DNA of 64,000 nt from Deltaproteobacteria bacterium IMCC39524. Its GTDB lineage: Bacteria > Desulfobacterota > Desulfuromonadia > Desulfuromonadales > BM103. The position numbers were made by a program, and so were the translations under genes. Where the stretch lies: assembly GCA_029667085.1 (NCBI GenBank), contig JARUHJ010000001.1, forward strand, positions 558,001 to 622,000, in the 5' to 3' direction. A model generated the notes under the pieces. It ran no database searches. It was not told the DNA's origin and worked only from the letters and a program-made list of their open reading frames with translations. Within the stretch, counting starts at the first letter, position 1. Each line of letters begins with the position of its first letter. This document shows positions 17,826 through 26,919 of the stretch, piece by piece.

Positions 17826-18424
17826 GATTCCCCTCCCAGTTTCTCCCAGACCATATGCTCATCCACAGCAGAAAGCGCAAAATTCAGAACAAAGATCAGT
17901 ATGCCGAAAGCGATAACGGCCAACCCCGGCACGATCGTTGCCATCTTGCCCAACTTGACAATGGAGACCAGAATCCCAAGCATGTAAATCTCCATCATGC
18001 TCCATGGCTTGATATGTTTAAATAAACGAAAGACGGGGATCGCGTACTTGACTCGAAAGTTGAGTTTCAGGGGGATAAAAATATAGAGAAGACCGAGCAT
18101 CTGGATCAGTGGTATCAGAATGCAAGTCAGCAGGACCAGAGCGGCGAGAGGGATCATTCCCTGGCGATAGAGAAACTCAATCCCGGTAAGAAGCCCTGTT
18201 TCATTACCAATCGGGCCATTTTTCATAGCAAGGAACGGAAAACTGACGGCGACGGAATAAAGGACCAATCCAGCGAATGTCCAGGCAAGGGTACGGTCGA
18301 TGCTGTCATTTTTAGCTCGGAACAATACACAACCACAACGGACACAGACCGCTGCCGCGCGGCTTGGCATGGGGGGAATTTCGTGAATCAGGTCACATTC
18401 ATGGCAGGCGATTTGATGCATCAC
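17822..18424 (-). CDS. PqiA-domain membrane protein (first half-unit)
   Basis: The first gene of the pqi operon. Seen: a zinc ribbon CHECDLIHEI ... CVRCGCVLF, then about four hydrophobic helices including WSMMEIYMLGILVSIVKLG, a segment conserved in PqiA. At 200 aa it is half the size of E. coli PqiA and pairs with the following gene (17190-17825), which it overlaps by 4 bp. The spacer of 239 bp upstream must hold the promoter; I see no strong consensus there. Confidence 0.88.
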   Translation of the reverse strand: MMHQIACHECDLIHEIPPMPSRAAAVCVRCGCVLFRAKNDSIDRTLAWTFAGLVLYSVAVSFPFLAMKNGPIGNETGLLTGIEFLYRQGMIPLAALVLLTCILIPLIQMLGLLYIFIPLKLNFRVKYAIPVFRLFKHIKPWSMMEIYMLGILVSIVKLGKMATIVPGLAVIAFGILIFVLNFALSAVDEHMVWEKLGGES

Positions 18425-18663
18425 AACCTATGTGTCTGGAAAACAAAAAAGATTACAAAAGTGAACGAAGAAAAACGTCAAATGCCCTGCGAGACGGCTC
18501 AACTCCAAGCATATTAAGTATTTGTGACATTTTCATATTAACAAAATACAGCAAAGATACAATCAAGGATCATAAGTTCCGGGACACAATTTCATGCTGA
18601 TGCGCCCTTTAATTTCTATAATCAAGAAGGTCTACAGCTTAGACAAAATGAAGTTATGATTGA

Positions 18664-19068
18664 TTAGTAATTTAAAAGGCTTGAATCCTGCAAATGCGCT
18701 ATCACAGACCCAGACGGAAGAAGGATGTATGTCAGGCTCATGGTTCTTTCTGCTTTCGCTGCGGTAGTATCGTAGGGGATGTCCAGTACGTCACTTCTGT
18801 TCTGACCTTGGCCATCAACCCAGCGAATCATTGCTCTATCTGCTAGCAGCGGTTGTTTGGGGAAGCCTATATCCAGAGATTCCTGTGGCAGGATGGCTCT
18901 CACTGCTCCGATTCTATTGGTCGGAATATGTTGAACTTTAACCTCTGTAACCTTCCAATCAGAATCATTTTTAACAAGCACACGATCTGCCATCACAGGG
19001 GTTTTCGAGCACCCGGACAAAGCGACAAACAAAATGAACAGGACACTAACGAAAAGGTTTTTCTTCAT
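18664..19068 (-). CDS. Putative lipoprotein of unknown function
   Basis: 134 aa, not recognised. Seen: MKKNLFVSVLFILFVALSGC, a lipoprotein signal with lipobox ALSGC, followed by a beta-rich domain containing RVLVKNDSDWKVTEVKV and an ILPQESLDIGF segment. The start is the ATG at 19068 with AGGAG 9 nt upstream; a TTG at 19077 is less likely. Single gene between the pqi operon and a tRNA-Gly. A cell-envelope location is the only safe inference. Confidence 0.75.
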   Translation of the reverse strand: MKKNLFVSVLFILFVALSGCSKTPVMADRVLVKNDSDWKVTEVKVQHIPTNRIGAVRAILPQESLDIGFPKQPLLADRAMIRWVDGQGQNRSDVLDIPYDTTAAKAERTMSLTYILLPSGSVIAHLQDSSLLNY

Positions 19069-19153
19069 TGAAGACAACTCCTGGTGGAGGATTAATCAGG
19101 CGCATAAAAGGTAACAGGACGAGACCGCTTGTCAATCCTGAAAGACGAACAAA

Positions 19154-19188
19154 AAGGGTTAGGTCAACAGACCTAACCCTTCGTTTTT
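19154..19188. terminator. Hairpin terminator between tRNA-Gly and the lipoprotein gene
   Basis: A perfect 12-bp stem AAGGGTTAGGTC / GACCTAACCCTT with a 4-nt loop. T-rich tracts exist on both sides (CGTTTTT on the plus strand, TTTTTGTTCG on the minus strand). It directly follows the minus-strand tRNA-Gly, so it most likely ends that transcript. Confidence 0.85.
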
Positions 19189-19190
19189 AC

Positions 19191-19265
<75 letters not shown>

Positions 19266-19300
19266 GAATCAAGCACGATTATTTATAGAAGACAAAACAA

Positions 19301-20491
19301 TCAAAGAACAGCTTTAACGGCTTCACAGAGACGATCCATATTGTCATGCGTCAGCCCAGCGACATTGATACGTCCAGAGTCTACAATATAGATAGAGTAT
19401 TTCTCGCGCAGCTCTTTAACCTGCTCCTTGGTCAGACGTGTAACACTGAACATGCCACACTGCTCTATGATCGGCGAGAAATCCTCTTTAAGACCCTTTT
19501 CCTTAAGGGTCTTGACCAACAGATGGCGCATCTCGTTGATCCGATTGCGAATATCGGCGACTTCCTCGATCCACCTGGCTTTGAGTTCTTTGTCGCTCAA
19601 TACGGTGGCCACAATCTGCCCGCCATGAGAGGGTGGATTCGAATAGTTGTAGCGGATGCGAAGCTTAACCTGGCTCATGACCGTAGCAGCCTGATCAGCG
19701 CTATCGGCAACCACTGTCAGGGCCCCGGTTCTTTCGCGGTAGAGGCCAAAGTTTTTCGAGAAGCTCGAACAGATGAGCATCTGTTTGACTTTCTTGGTCA
19801 GTTCGAGCAACCCGGCGCGGTCTTGCTCTATGCCAGCGCCTAAACCCTGATAAGCGAAATCGACCAGAGGCAACACACCCTGCTCCGCCAGCAGATCACC
19901 CAACAGAGCCCACTGCTCAACGGTGGGATCGATGCCGGTCGGGTTGTGGCAGCAACCGTGCAGAAGAATAATATCCCCTTTCGGGATGGTCTTGATCGAC
20001 TCACACATAGCGTCGAAATCGAGCCCATTGGTTACGGGATCACGATAGTCGTATTTTTCGCAGGTAAGACCAGCCGCCGCGAAGATGGTGTTGTGGTTAG
20101 CCCAGGTCGGATTACTCAGCCATATTTTGGCCCCGGGATGCAGTGTGTGCAGGTAGTCGCCGGCCACTCGCAAAGCACCCGTGCCGCCGGGGCATTGTGC
20201 CGTCGCGGCACGTTTGGTGGCGATGATTTCGTGCCCTTCACCAAACAGCAGTTCCTGAACCTGCGCGCAGTATGCCGGCTCACCGGTCATTGGCAGATAG
20301 CCCTTAGATTTTTCCTGTTCAAGGATTCTTTTTTCAGCCTCTTTCACCGTAGCCAGAACCGGAGTCTCGCCATTAGCATCTTGATAAACGCCGACGGTAA
20401 GATTGATCTTGTCAGGATTGGGGTCGGCCTTGAACATTTCGGTCAAACCGAGAATCGGATCGGGGGGAGCAATTTGTACCTTCTCGAACAT
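19301..20491 (-). CDS. Aspartate/aromatic aminotransferase (class I, AspC/TyrB type)
   Basis: PLP-dependent transamination between aspartate or aromatic amino acids and 2-oxoglutarate. Seen: INLTVGVYQDANGETPVL and GYLPMTGEPAY (AspC/TyrB signatures), HGCCHNPTGIDPT, and the PLP-binding lysine in SSFSKNFGLYRERTG near residue 245; 396 aa is full length. It is enclosed by two identical tRNA-Gly genes in the same orientation, so it may be read with them. Substrate choice between Asp and aromatic acids is not resolved. Confidence 0.93.
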   Translation of the reverse strand: MFEKVQIAPPDPILGLTEMFKADPNPDKINLTVGVYQDANGETPVLATVKEAEKRILEQEKSKGYLPMTGEPAYCAQVQELLFGEGHEIIATKRAATAQCPGGTGALRVAGDYLHTLHPGAKIWLSNPTWANHNTIFAAAGLTCEKYDYRDPVTNGLDFDAMCESIKTIPKGDIILLHGCCHNPTGIDPTVEQWALLGDLLAEQGVLPLVDFAYQGLGAGIEQDRAGLLELTKKVKQMLICSSFSKNFGLYRERTGALTVVADSADQAATVMSQVKLRIRYNYSNPPSHGGQIVATVLSDKELKARWIEEVADIRNRINEMRHLLVKTLKEKGLKEDFSPIIEQCGMFSVTRLTKEQVKELREKYSIYIVDSGRINVAGLTHDNMDRLCEAVKAVL

Positions 20492-20554
20492 TCCGGATAA
20501 CCTCTCTTGATGGAGTCTAAAGAGCCAGGAGTCAACCTAACCCTTTGTTATTAG

Positions 20555-20629
<75 letters not shown>

Positions 20630-20641
20630 AAACAGGGCGTG

Positions 20642-20671
20642 ATTATAGGGCGTTAAAAATCGGGTTGTCAA
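20642..20671 (-). promoter_or_regulatory. Sigma70-type promoter of tRNA-Gly copy 2
   Basis: Minus strand TTGACA, 18-nt spacer, TATAAT: both hexamers match consensus. The -10 lies 12 bp before the tRNA 5' end. The -35 overlaps the end of the tRNA nucleotidyltransferase gene. Confidence 0.85.
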
Positions 20672-21972
20672 TCCATATTCTTATAATGACGAAGGAGCAG
20701 ATTATGGGCTTCCCCCTCACTCTTGACCTCGCCTGAAATCTCAGCCTCTCTAACCAGAGAAAGAGCCCTCGTCATTTCAGGGCCATCCTGTATGCCTAAT
20801 TCTGCACGCAACCAATGACCATTTACATAGTCATCCGGTGACTTTCCTTCTAAAGAATCAACGAAAGGAACCCACGAAGCGATTAAATCCATAGGATGAT
20901 CAGATCCCAGAACAGCAAGGGTCAACAATAATAATTTGGGGTCAACACGAGTTTTGCAAGCCCACCGGGCAAAAGCGCGTCCACTATGATAGACACTAGC
21001 AAGACCATCCAAACTTCTGGCGTCAATTACGGCAAGCCCCCTGATATTTGTCTGGGCTCTTCGGCTCAACATCCACTCATCGGCAAGCCTGGCAGGCAAA
21101 CTTTGATCGATTTTGGCAAGCATCAATGTCCACAAAATAAGGGTTTCACAACTCAGCCCCTGCTCAACTTCACTGGCAAGCCAGCCGTCAACAATGGGGC
21201 ATTCTCGTTTTAAAGCCTGCCACCGAACACGACAGGACTCAAAGCGATCTACCACATCCTCAGTTACGGTTGAATAGTTTTTGCTAAACAGGTAGTTGCC
21301 AACCAGACTTGAAGAAAGAAGTCGAAGGCCCCGAGAAACATTTTTGCTGGCAAGAATGCCCCAAATCTCCTGCCTGATACGCTCATCGGCAATCCGATAG
21401 AGACCAGTCACCTCGCGCTGCATACTGCATAGAGTCTCTTGCTCCGGCTCGACACCAAGAACGGTTGCATGACGAATGCCTTTGATAATGCGCAAAGGAT
21501 CACTTGTAAACGTCCTGCTGCCAACCATGCGCAGCACGTTATTTCGCAAATCATCCACTCCACATAAGGGGTCTACGAGTTCATTTTCTATGCAATCTGC
21601 TGTTAAAGAAATGGCCATCGCGTTGATAGTGAAGTCACGATCAAGCAGGTCCCGGCCAAGGGTTGGAGCTCGAAAAGGAGCAAAATCGAAATCAGGGCTG
21701 TTCACATCAGCATTGAAGACAACTCTACTTTGCCTACGGTCTTTATCCAGCCAAAACCAGCTGCCACTCAACTGCCTGGCAAAGCTCTTCGCAAGCTCGG
21801 TCGGGTCTTCAGGAAAGATAATGTCCACATCTTTAATCGGGTGTTCAAGCAGAGCGTCACGAATAGCTCCGCCAACAATATATGCGCCACGGTTCCGGCA
21901 TAATGAAGCGAGCCTTTTGACGTGAGGCAAACCCAGCAGGGCGGCATGGACGTGATCGGCATCAACAAGCAT
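20668..21972 (-). CDS. CCA tRNA nucleotidyltransferase / poly(A) polymerase family
   Basis: Class II nucleotidyltransferase that adds or repairs the 3'-CCA of tRNAs, or adds poly(A). Seen: GGAIRDALLEHPIKDVDIIF with the catalytic GG and DxD, RVVFNADVNSPDFDFAPFR, RDFTINAMAISL, and RIIKGIRHATVLG; about 434 aa. I start at the ATG at 21972; a TTG at 22014 is unlikely. CCA-adding and poly(A) activity cannot be separated by sight. It is divergent from the AEC transporter. Confidence 0.88.
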   Translation of the reverse strand: MLVDADHVHAALLGLPHVKRLASLCRNRGAYIVGGAIRDALLEHPIKDVDIIFPEDPTELAKSFARQLSGSWFWLDKDRRQSRVVFNADVNSPDFDFAPFRAPTLGRDLLDRDFTINAMAISLTADCIENELVDPLCGVDDLRNNVLRMVGSRTFTSDPLRIIKGIRHATVLGVEPEQETLCSMQREVTGLYRIADERIRQEIWGILASKNVSRGLRLLSSSLVGNYLFSKNYSTVTEDVVDRFESCRVRWQALKRECPIVDGWLASEVEQGLSCETLILWTLMLAKIDQSLPARLADEWMLSRRAQTNIRGLAVIDARSLDGLASVYHSGRAFARWACKTRVDPKLLLLTLAVLGSDHPMDLIASWVPFVDSLEGKSPDDYVNGHWLRAELGIQDGPEMTRALSLVREAEISGEVKSEGEAHNLLLRHYKNMD

Positions 21973-22079
21973 ATCGGCTCTCTGGCAGGCGTTGCTTTTG
22001 TGTGTTAGGGTCAATCACTATCAATGGTAAATTCGCAGAAGTTGACGAACCCACGTTTACCCTTTTCAGGTCATTATAT

Positions 22080-22973
22080 ATGCTTTTTGTACAAGTCATA
22101 CTACCTGTTTTCCTGATCACAGCAGCAGGTTTTGTCTTTGCGCGAAAATCCGGCGCCGACCTGCAGTCGTTAGCCAACAGCGTACTCTACCTTTTTGCCC
22201 CGTCATTGGTTTTTTCTGCATTGATGAAAAGCCACGTCGAGAGTGGCCTGTTGGGTCGCCTGGCGCTCTTTATGGCTCTCTATACGGCACTTCTCTGCCT
22301 GCTGGCGTTTTTCACATCCCGATGGTGTAAATTCGACAGCGACACAACCCGCGCCTTCACCTTGACCACATCGATGGTGAACATCGGAAACTTTGGTTTG
22401 CCACTCGTCTTCTTTGCCTACGGAGAAGCCTCTCTCGATGTTTCCATAGTCTTGTTTGTTCTCTTCAATATCCCGCTGGGCACCCTGGCGATCCTGATTG
22501 CCCAGGGTCAAGGGGTCAAATGGCAGACAGCTCTCAACAACACCCTGAAAATACCAATTTTTTACGGTGTTGCTCTTGCGATCCTATGCAAGGTATTCCA
22601 CTTGCAGCCACCGGAATTCATCCTGCGCACCACAGGGCTGCTAGGGCAGGCCGCCATACCTCTTATGCTGGTACTGCTCGGCATGCAACTTTCACGCGTA
22701 AAAATCCATGAGAACTGGGGCTTCTTCGGCCTTTCAACAGCCATTCGCCTGCTGATTGGCCCCCTGCTGGCTGTTGCTCTCGTCGGCCTTCTCGGACTCG
22801 ACGGACTGACGCGCAAAATCGTAATCTTGCAGACCAGCACCCCCTCTGCGGTTTTACCGCTTCTCTACACCATCCGCTTCGGTACCCGTCCGGATTTGGT
22901 TTCGGGCACAATCCTTTTCAGCACACTCTGTAGCGCGTTCACCTTAACCGCTTTGCTTTACTGGTTGGCTTGA
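22080..22973 (+). CDS. AEC-family (auxin efflux carrier-like) transporter
   Basis: A secondary transporter of the AEC family, members of which carry malate, other organic acids or unknown solutes. Seen: about ten hydrophobic segments in 297 aa arranged in two halves, with SMVNIGNFGLPL in the middle and TSTPSAVLPLL near the end, both typical of the family. The start at 22080 places the first membrane helix at the N-terminus; an upstream ATG at 22002 adds a hydrophilic 26 residues. Substrate unknown. Confidence 0.87.
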   Translation: MLFVQVILPVFLITAAGFVFARKSGADLQSLANSVLYLFAPSLVFSALMKSHVESGLLGRLALFMALYTALLCLLAFFTSRWCKFDSDTTRAFTLTTSMVNIGNFGLPLVFFAYGEASLDVSIVLFVLFNIPLGTLAILIAQGQGVKWQTALNNTLKIPIFYGVALAILCKVFHLQPPEFILRTTGLLGQAAIPLMLVLLGMQLSRVKIHENWGFFGLSTAIRLLIGPLLAVALVGLLGLDGLTRKIVILQTSTPSAVLPLLYTIRFGTRPDLVSGTILFSTLCSAFTLTALLYWLA

Positions 22974-22988
22974 GGCTCTGCAACGAAA

Positions 22989-23945
22989 TTAACGGACAAC
23001 ACTGGAGGCAACAGAGAGGGTCTGGAATGGGACATTGATGTTGTAACGATTGGCGGCTTTGAGATTGACAATAAACTCGACCTTGCGCGGTTTGTACATT
23101 TGTATCTCTTCAGCTTTTTTCCCTGCAAGGATAGCTTTCGCCATTTCAGCGACCTTCTCTCCTTGTTCAGCGGCACTGGTTTGCAGAACCATGAATGCAC
23201 CAATTTTTGCAGCTCCTGCGCGTTGCGTAAACACCGGGATCTGAAGTTCATCTGCAAGACCTATGACGCGCTCAAAATAGGATTCACTATGTTCACTATC
23301 TGCGAGAAAAAGACCATCAACGCCTTCAGGCAAATTTTGTAATGTCGCGTCGTGGTCTTTAAAGTCAACCACTGGAAAAAACTTCACATTAACCCCTCTT
23401 TTCGCACCATAATCTTGCAGAATAATCTTCTGCCGATTGGCTTCGGGACTGGCATCATCGTAAAGGACAGCAAGGTTGTTCGCCTTGGTCGCTTCGAGAA
23501 AATATTTTAAAAGCGCCTGCAGAGGAGCGTCGCCCCGAACGCCAGTCATATTAAGGCCGGTCATCTTGTCAGCAGAAACGATTTCAAGGGCGACAGGATC
23601 GTAAACATCGGCGAAGAGTGTTGTAGTTGAGAGTGATTCAGCCTGCGCAGCAAGAGTTGCAGAAGGACCATAAGTGACAATCAGTTTGGCACCTAAGGCA
23701 ACAGCCTTACGCACACTGTTACGCAAAGACATGGTGTCAGCATTGGGAGTTTGTACATAGATACGGCAATCAGAACCGCAGGCAGGCTGGAGAGATTCAG
23801 CAAAGGCGGAATGAACATCCTGATAACGTGGATGCGAATCCGTCATTATAACGGCGATCAGTCGTTCCTCTAGTGCAAGGGCTTCTGGAGCACTCAAAAG
23901 CCAACAACAAAGAACGATTATCCCAAGAGCAACAAAACGCTTCAC
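22989..23945 (-). CDS. ABC transporter substrate-binding-like lipid/amino-acid sensor protein (ABC_sub_bind family)
   Basis: A periplasmic binding-protein-fold protein of the ABC_sub_bind (DUF534) family, 318 aa. Seen: signal peptide (VKRFVALGIIVLCCWLLSAPEALA), then ALGAKLIVTYGPSATLAAQAE, MTGLNMTGVRGDAPLQALLKYF and NLAVLYDDASPEANRQK, the usual arrangement of that family. I use the GTG at 23945 because GGGGGG lies about 5 nt upstream and it opens a clean signal peptide. The ligand is unknown, and no permease or ATPase of its own type lies beside it. Confidence 0.82.
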   Translation of the reverse strand: MKRFVALGIIVLCCWLLSAPEALALEERLIAVIMTDSHPRYQDVHSAFAESLQPACGSDCRIYVQTPNADTMSLRNSVRKAVALGAKLIVTYGPSATLAAQAESLSTTTLFADVYDPVALEIVSADKMTGLNMTGVRGDAPLQALLKYFLEATKANNLAVLYDDASPEANRQKIILQDYGAKRGVNVKFFPVVDFKDHDATLQNLPEGVDGLFLADSEHSESYFERVIGLADELQIPVFTQRAGAAKIGAFMVLQTSAAEQGEKVAEMAKAILAGKKAEEIQMYKPRKVEFIVNLKAANRYNINVPFQTLSVASSVVR

Positions 23946-24110
23946 GAAGTCCCCCCAGACTCGAAGTAGTGGAGCGAATGACATCATAGCAACTGATGCT
24001 GTTATAACCATTGCCAAGGTCCGCGATAAGACGAGAAACAGCGAAAAAGCAACGGTTAATATAAGCCCATGCAATAACCGTGTGAAAGCTACAATGGTTC
24101 CTGTGTTTTT

Positions 24111-25199
24111 CTAAAAAAGAGTTCCGAGCACAACACCAAGCGCAGAGAGAGGCCCCGTATCACTGAGGCCGTCAACCGACTTTTCAACCTTGTGCAAGGT
24201 CGTCTTGGCATCACGGTAGAGGTCGTCTTCGTTCACCAGGCGCCCCAGGGTGCCCTTCCCGTCGTCAATTTTAGCTGCAATGCTGTTGATCCGAGCCATA
24301 CTATCACTGACATTGACATAGAGATCGTCATCATGAACAAGCTTGCCAAGCGTACCCTTCCCTTGATTAATTTTGCCTGAGATATTGTTAAGGTTACTCA
24401 TGGTTTCGGTAACCTCTTCATACAGGCGATCATCAGCCAACAACTTCCCCAAAGTCCCCTGTCCTGAGTTGATCTGATCTGACAGTTCGACAAGGTTAAT
24501 CATGGTGTGGTTGAGGTTATCGTACAAAGAGGGGTCGTTCATAAGCTTACCCAGGGTTCCCTCGCCATCATCGAGCCGCGACAAAAGCAGGTTCAGCTTA
24601 GCAGACACACCTGTTATTTCATCATAAAGAGCAGGATTGTTGACCAATCGCCCCAAAGTCCCCTCGCCTTCGTCAATCTTGGCCATGATACGTTCGAGGC
24701 GGTTGATCGCATCAGTCAATGGTTGCCGACTGTCCTCAACGATATCGCCTAATGGGCTTAAAATACGATCCTGGTTACGGTCTATATTCGTAATCAACTG
24801 GTCGATATTAGAATTCTCATCCGTAAGAACTTCACTGCCGGGTTCGAGAACTTTACTCTGAGCAGAACCAAAGTCCAGACCAAGAAAAGTTCCTCCCAGC
24901 ATGTTCGTCTGTCTGATCTGCGCCCTGGAGTCTTCGCGGACGCTGTCAACACGATTGACATAGAAGTCAACGCGGACCTTTTGGCTGTCGATAACGATCA
25001 ACTTGACCTTGCCGACATTAACCCCGGCAACCCGGACAGGATCTCCCGCCTTTAAGCCAACAACTGAGTCGAATCGCGCAACATAAGAGTATTGATCCTC
25101 AAAGGGACGCCAGTCCTCGACCAGCTCTATCATTACGGCCAGCAAGATCAGCGCTGCCAGAAAAAACAGCCCGACTTTCTGTTCGGTTGACATGCCCAT
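24111..25199 (-). CDS. mlaD: MlaD-like MCE-domain protein with repeated C-terminal tail
   Basis: Periplasmic MCE ring of a phospholipid ABC transporter, anchored in the inner membrane. Seen: an anchor (VGLFFLAALILLAVMIELV, about 8-26), an MCE domain (about 35-120) with VVGLKAGDPVRVAGVNVGKV, then a long tail of about five repeats of roughly 37 residues centred on GEGTLGRLVNxPxLYD (about 165-345). The tail is probably helical and may lengthen the tube. The start ATG at 25199 follows AGAAGGGGA. It lies 1 bp after mlaF in the mlaE-mlaF-mlaD order. Confidence 0.9.
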   Translation of the reverse strand: MGMSTEQKVGLFFLAALILLAVMIELVEDWRPFEDQYSYVARFDSVVGLKAGDPVRVAGVNVGKVKLIVIDSQKVRVDFYVNRVDSVREDSRAQIRQTNMLGGTFLGLDFGSAQSKVLEPGSEVLTDENSNIDQLITNIDRNQDRILSPLGDIVEDSRQPLTDAINRLERIMAKIDEGEGTLGRLVNNPALYDEITGVSAKLNLLLSRLDDGEGTLGKLMNDPSLYDNLNHTMINLVELSDQINSGQGTLGKLLADDRLYEEVTETMSNLNNISGKINQGKGTLGKLVHDDDLYVNVSDSMARINSIAAKIDDGKGTLGRLVNEDDLYRDAKTTLHKVEKSVDGLSDTGPLSALGVVLGTLF

Positions 25200-25200
25200 A

Positions 25201-26079
25201 CTAATCCCCTTCTCCCTGAATACCTTTGGTCGTTGTATAAATAAAATTTCGTACAATCGGATTCTGGCTCTTCTTGATCTCTTCAGGCGTGCCAAGAGCG
25301 ATGACTTTACCATCGTGCATCATGGCAACGCGGTCGGAGAGATAGAGTGCAAAGTTAAGGTCATGACTGACTATGATAGTCGTCAGCTTGACCTTGTCCT
25401 TAAGTGACATGATAACCCGAGCCAATTCGTCCGAAGTCACCGGGTCGAGCTCAGCAGTGGGCTCATCATAAAGGATCAAGTCAGGGTTCATGGCCAGCGA
25501 CCTCGCAATGGCCACCCTTTTCTTCATGCCACCGGAAAGTTCTGAGGTGCGCAGCTCTTCTTTCCCCTCCAGCCCAACCAGGCGCAACTTTTCCTGGATA
25601 ATGCGCCGGATTCGAACTTCGGCACAGATACGCTTCTCACGCAACCAGAGGCCGACGTTCTCACCAACGGTCAATGAGTTAAAAAGCGCCGAGGACTGAA
25701 AGACCATACTATATCGAAAATCACTGGAACCATTTCTCGCCTCAGGATCTTCAATGTCGTGACCGTTGATGATAATCCGACCAGAGTCAGCCTCAATCAG
25801 TTTAACGATATGCTTGAGCAACAGACTTTTGCCGGTGCCGGAAGGACCGATAATCGAGAAAGTCTCCCCTGGTTTAATCGACAGGTCGATATCCTTAAGG
25901 ACATGATGGTCACCGAAGGATTTGTTGAGCTTTTCGATTTCTATACTGACCCCATTTGAACCCTCATGGTAAATTTGGCAGGTTTCGCCTTCTATAATGG
26001 CGGGAGAGAACCCGTGGGCTACCTTCGTCCAGAAGTTTCCCAAAAAACTACCGTCACTTGATTTATCGTCAGAGAACAT
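25201..26079 (-). CDS. mlaF: MlaF-like ABC transporter ATPase
   Basis: Energises MCE-based phospholipid transport. Seen: Walker A GPSGTGKSLLLKHIV near 92-106, signature LSGGMKKRVAIARSLAMNPDLILYDEPTAELDP (read in parts) with Walker B, and an H-loop in VSHDL. The N-terminal extension of about 45 residues before VSIEIEKLNK is unusual for MlaF (about 270 aa normally). AAGGA lies 10 nt upstream of the ATG, so the extension may be real. It lies between mlaE and mlaD. Confidence 0.92.
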   Translation of the reverse strand: MFSDDKSSDGSFLGNFWTKVAHGFSPAIIEGETCQIYHEGSNGVSIEIEKLNKSFGDHHVLKDIDLSIKPGETFSIIGPSGTGKSLLLKHIVKLIEADSGRIIINGHDIEDPEARNGSSDFRYSMVFQSSALFNSLTVGENVGLWLREKRICAEVRIRRIIQEKLRLVGLEGKEELRTSELSGGMKKRVAIARSLAMNPDLILYDEPTAELDPVTSDELARVIMSLKDKVKLTTIIVSHDLNFALYLSDRVAMMHDGKVIALGTPEEIKKSQNPIVRNFIYTTTKGIQGEGD

Positions 26080-26092
26080 AGAATCTGGGTCC

Positions 26093-26866
26093 TTAAATCA
26101 TGAATCGTGTCAGAAGGTAGTTGGCGATCATGATTAACAGAAAGGAGAGGACAACAGATCGAGTCGTCGACTCGCCGATGCCCCTGGCGCCACCACTCGT
26201 TTTGAATCCAACATAACACCCGACGTGAGCGATAATGCCACCGAAGACCATTGATTTAAAGAGACCTTTGACAATATCTTTATAGTTAATCGCGCGCGTC
26301 ATGTTGTCGTAATAAACATTAAAGGGGACATCAATTTTCGGGTTAACCTCAGCGACAACACCACCCCCGATGATACCGACAACCATGGCGAAAGCAACCA
26401 GGGCAGGGACAGCGAAAAGGCAGGCAATCAGCCGCGGCATGGCCAGATAACGCACCGGGTTGATTTCCAGGGTCTTGAGGGCGTCAATCTCTTCGTAAAC
26501 CTGCATTGCGCCGATCTCAGCTGCCATCGACGAGCCAACGCGTCCGGCAACCAGGAGGCTGGTCATCACCGGACCAAGCTCCTTAACCATGGAGAGGCCG
26601 ACAATGGCGCCGATAGCCTCTTGCGTGCCGTAAAGCGCGAGCTCAGAGCCTGTTTGCACCGACAGAACCATACCGACAAAGAGAGCGACCAGCATCGCAA
26701 TCGGCAAAGTCTCAATACCGACAATACTCATCTGACGGAAGATGCTGGTCAGGTTGCGGGGCGCTTCCTTGAAGAAGTAGAGCATCTCGCACAAAAGAGC
26801 GATCATCTCACCGACTGTCTGCCCTACATAAAGAACACTATTTCCTATGGGCTTTAGAATTTGCAT
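26093..26866 (-). CDS. mlaE: MlaE-like permease of the phospholipid ABC transporter
   Basis: Inner-membrane permease of the MCE system. Seen: 257 aa with about five to six membrane segments and the conserved VAGRVGSSMAAEIGAMQVYEEIDAL core (about 110-134) typical of MlaE/YrbE. First gene of mlaE-mlaF-mlaD, 13 bp before mlaF. mlaC and mlaB were not found alongside. Confidence 0.94.
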   Translation of the reverse strand: MQILKPIGNSVLYVGQTVGEMIALLCEMLYFFKEAPRNLTSIFRQMSIVGIETLPIAMLVALFVGMVLSVQTGSELALYGTQEAIGAIVGLSMVKELGPVMTSLLVAGRVGSSMAAEIGAMQVYEEIDALKTLEINPVRYLAMPRLIACLFAVPALVAFAMVVGIIGGGVVAEVNPKIDVPFNVYYDNMTRAINYKDIVKGLFKSMVFGGIIAHVGCYVGFKTSGGARGIGESTTRSVVLSFLLIMIANYLLTRFMI

Positions 26867-26919
26867 TAAATGCGTCTCTTTGCTCGATATTTACAAACAG
26901 GCCAAAAGACTTAAGAGTC

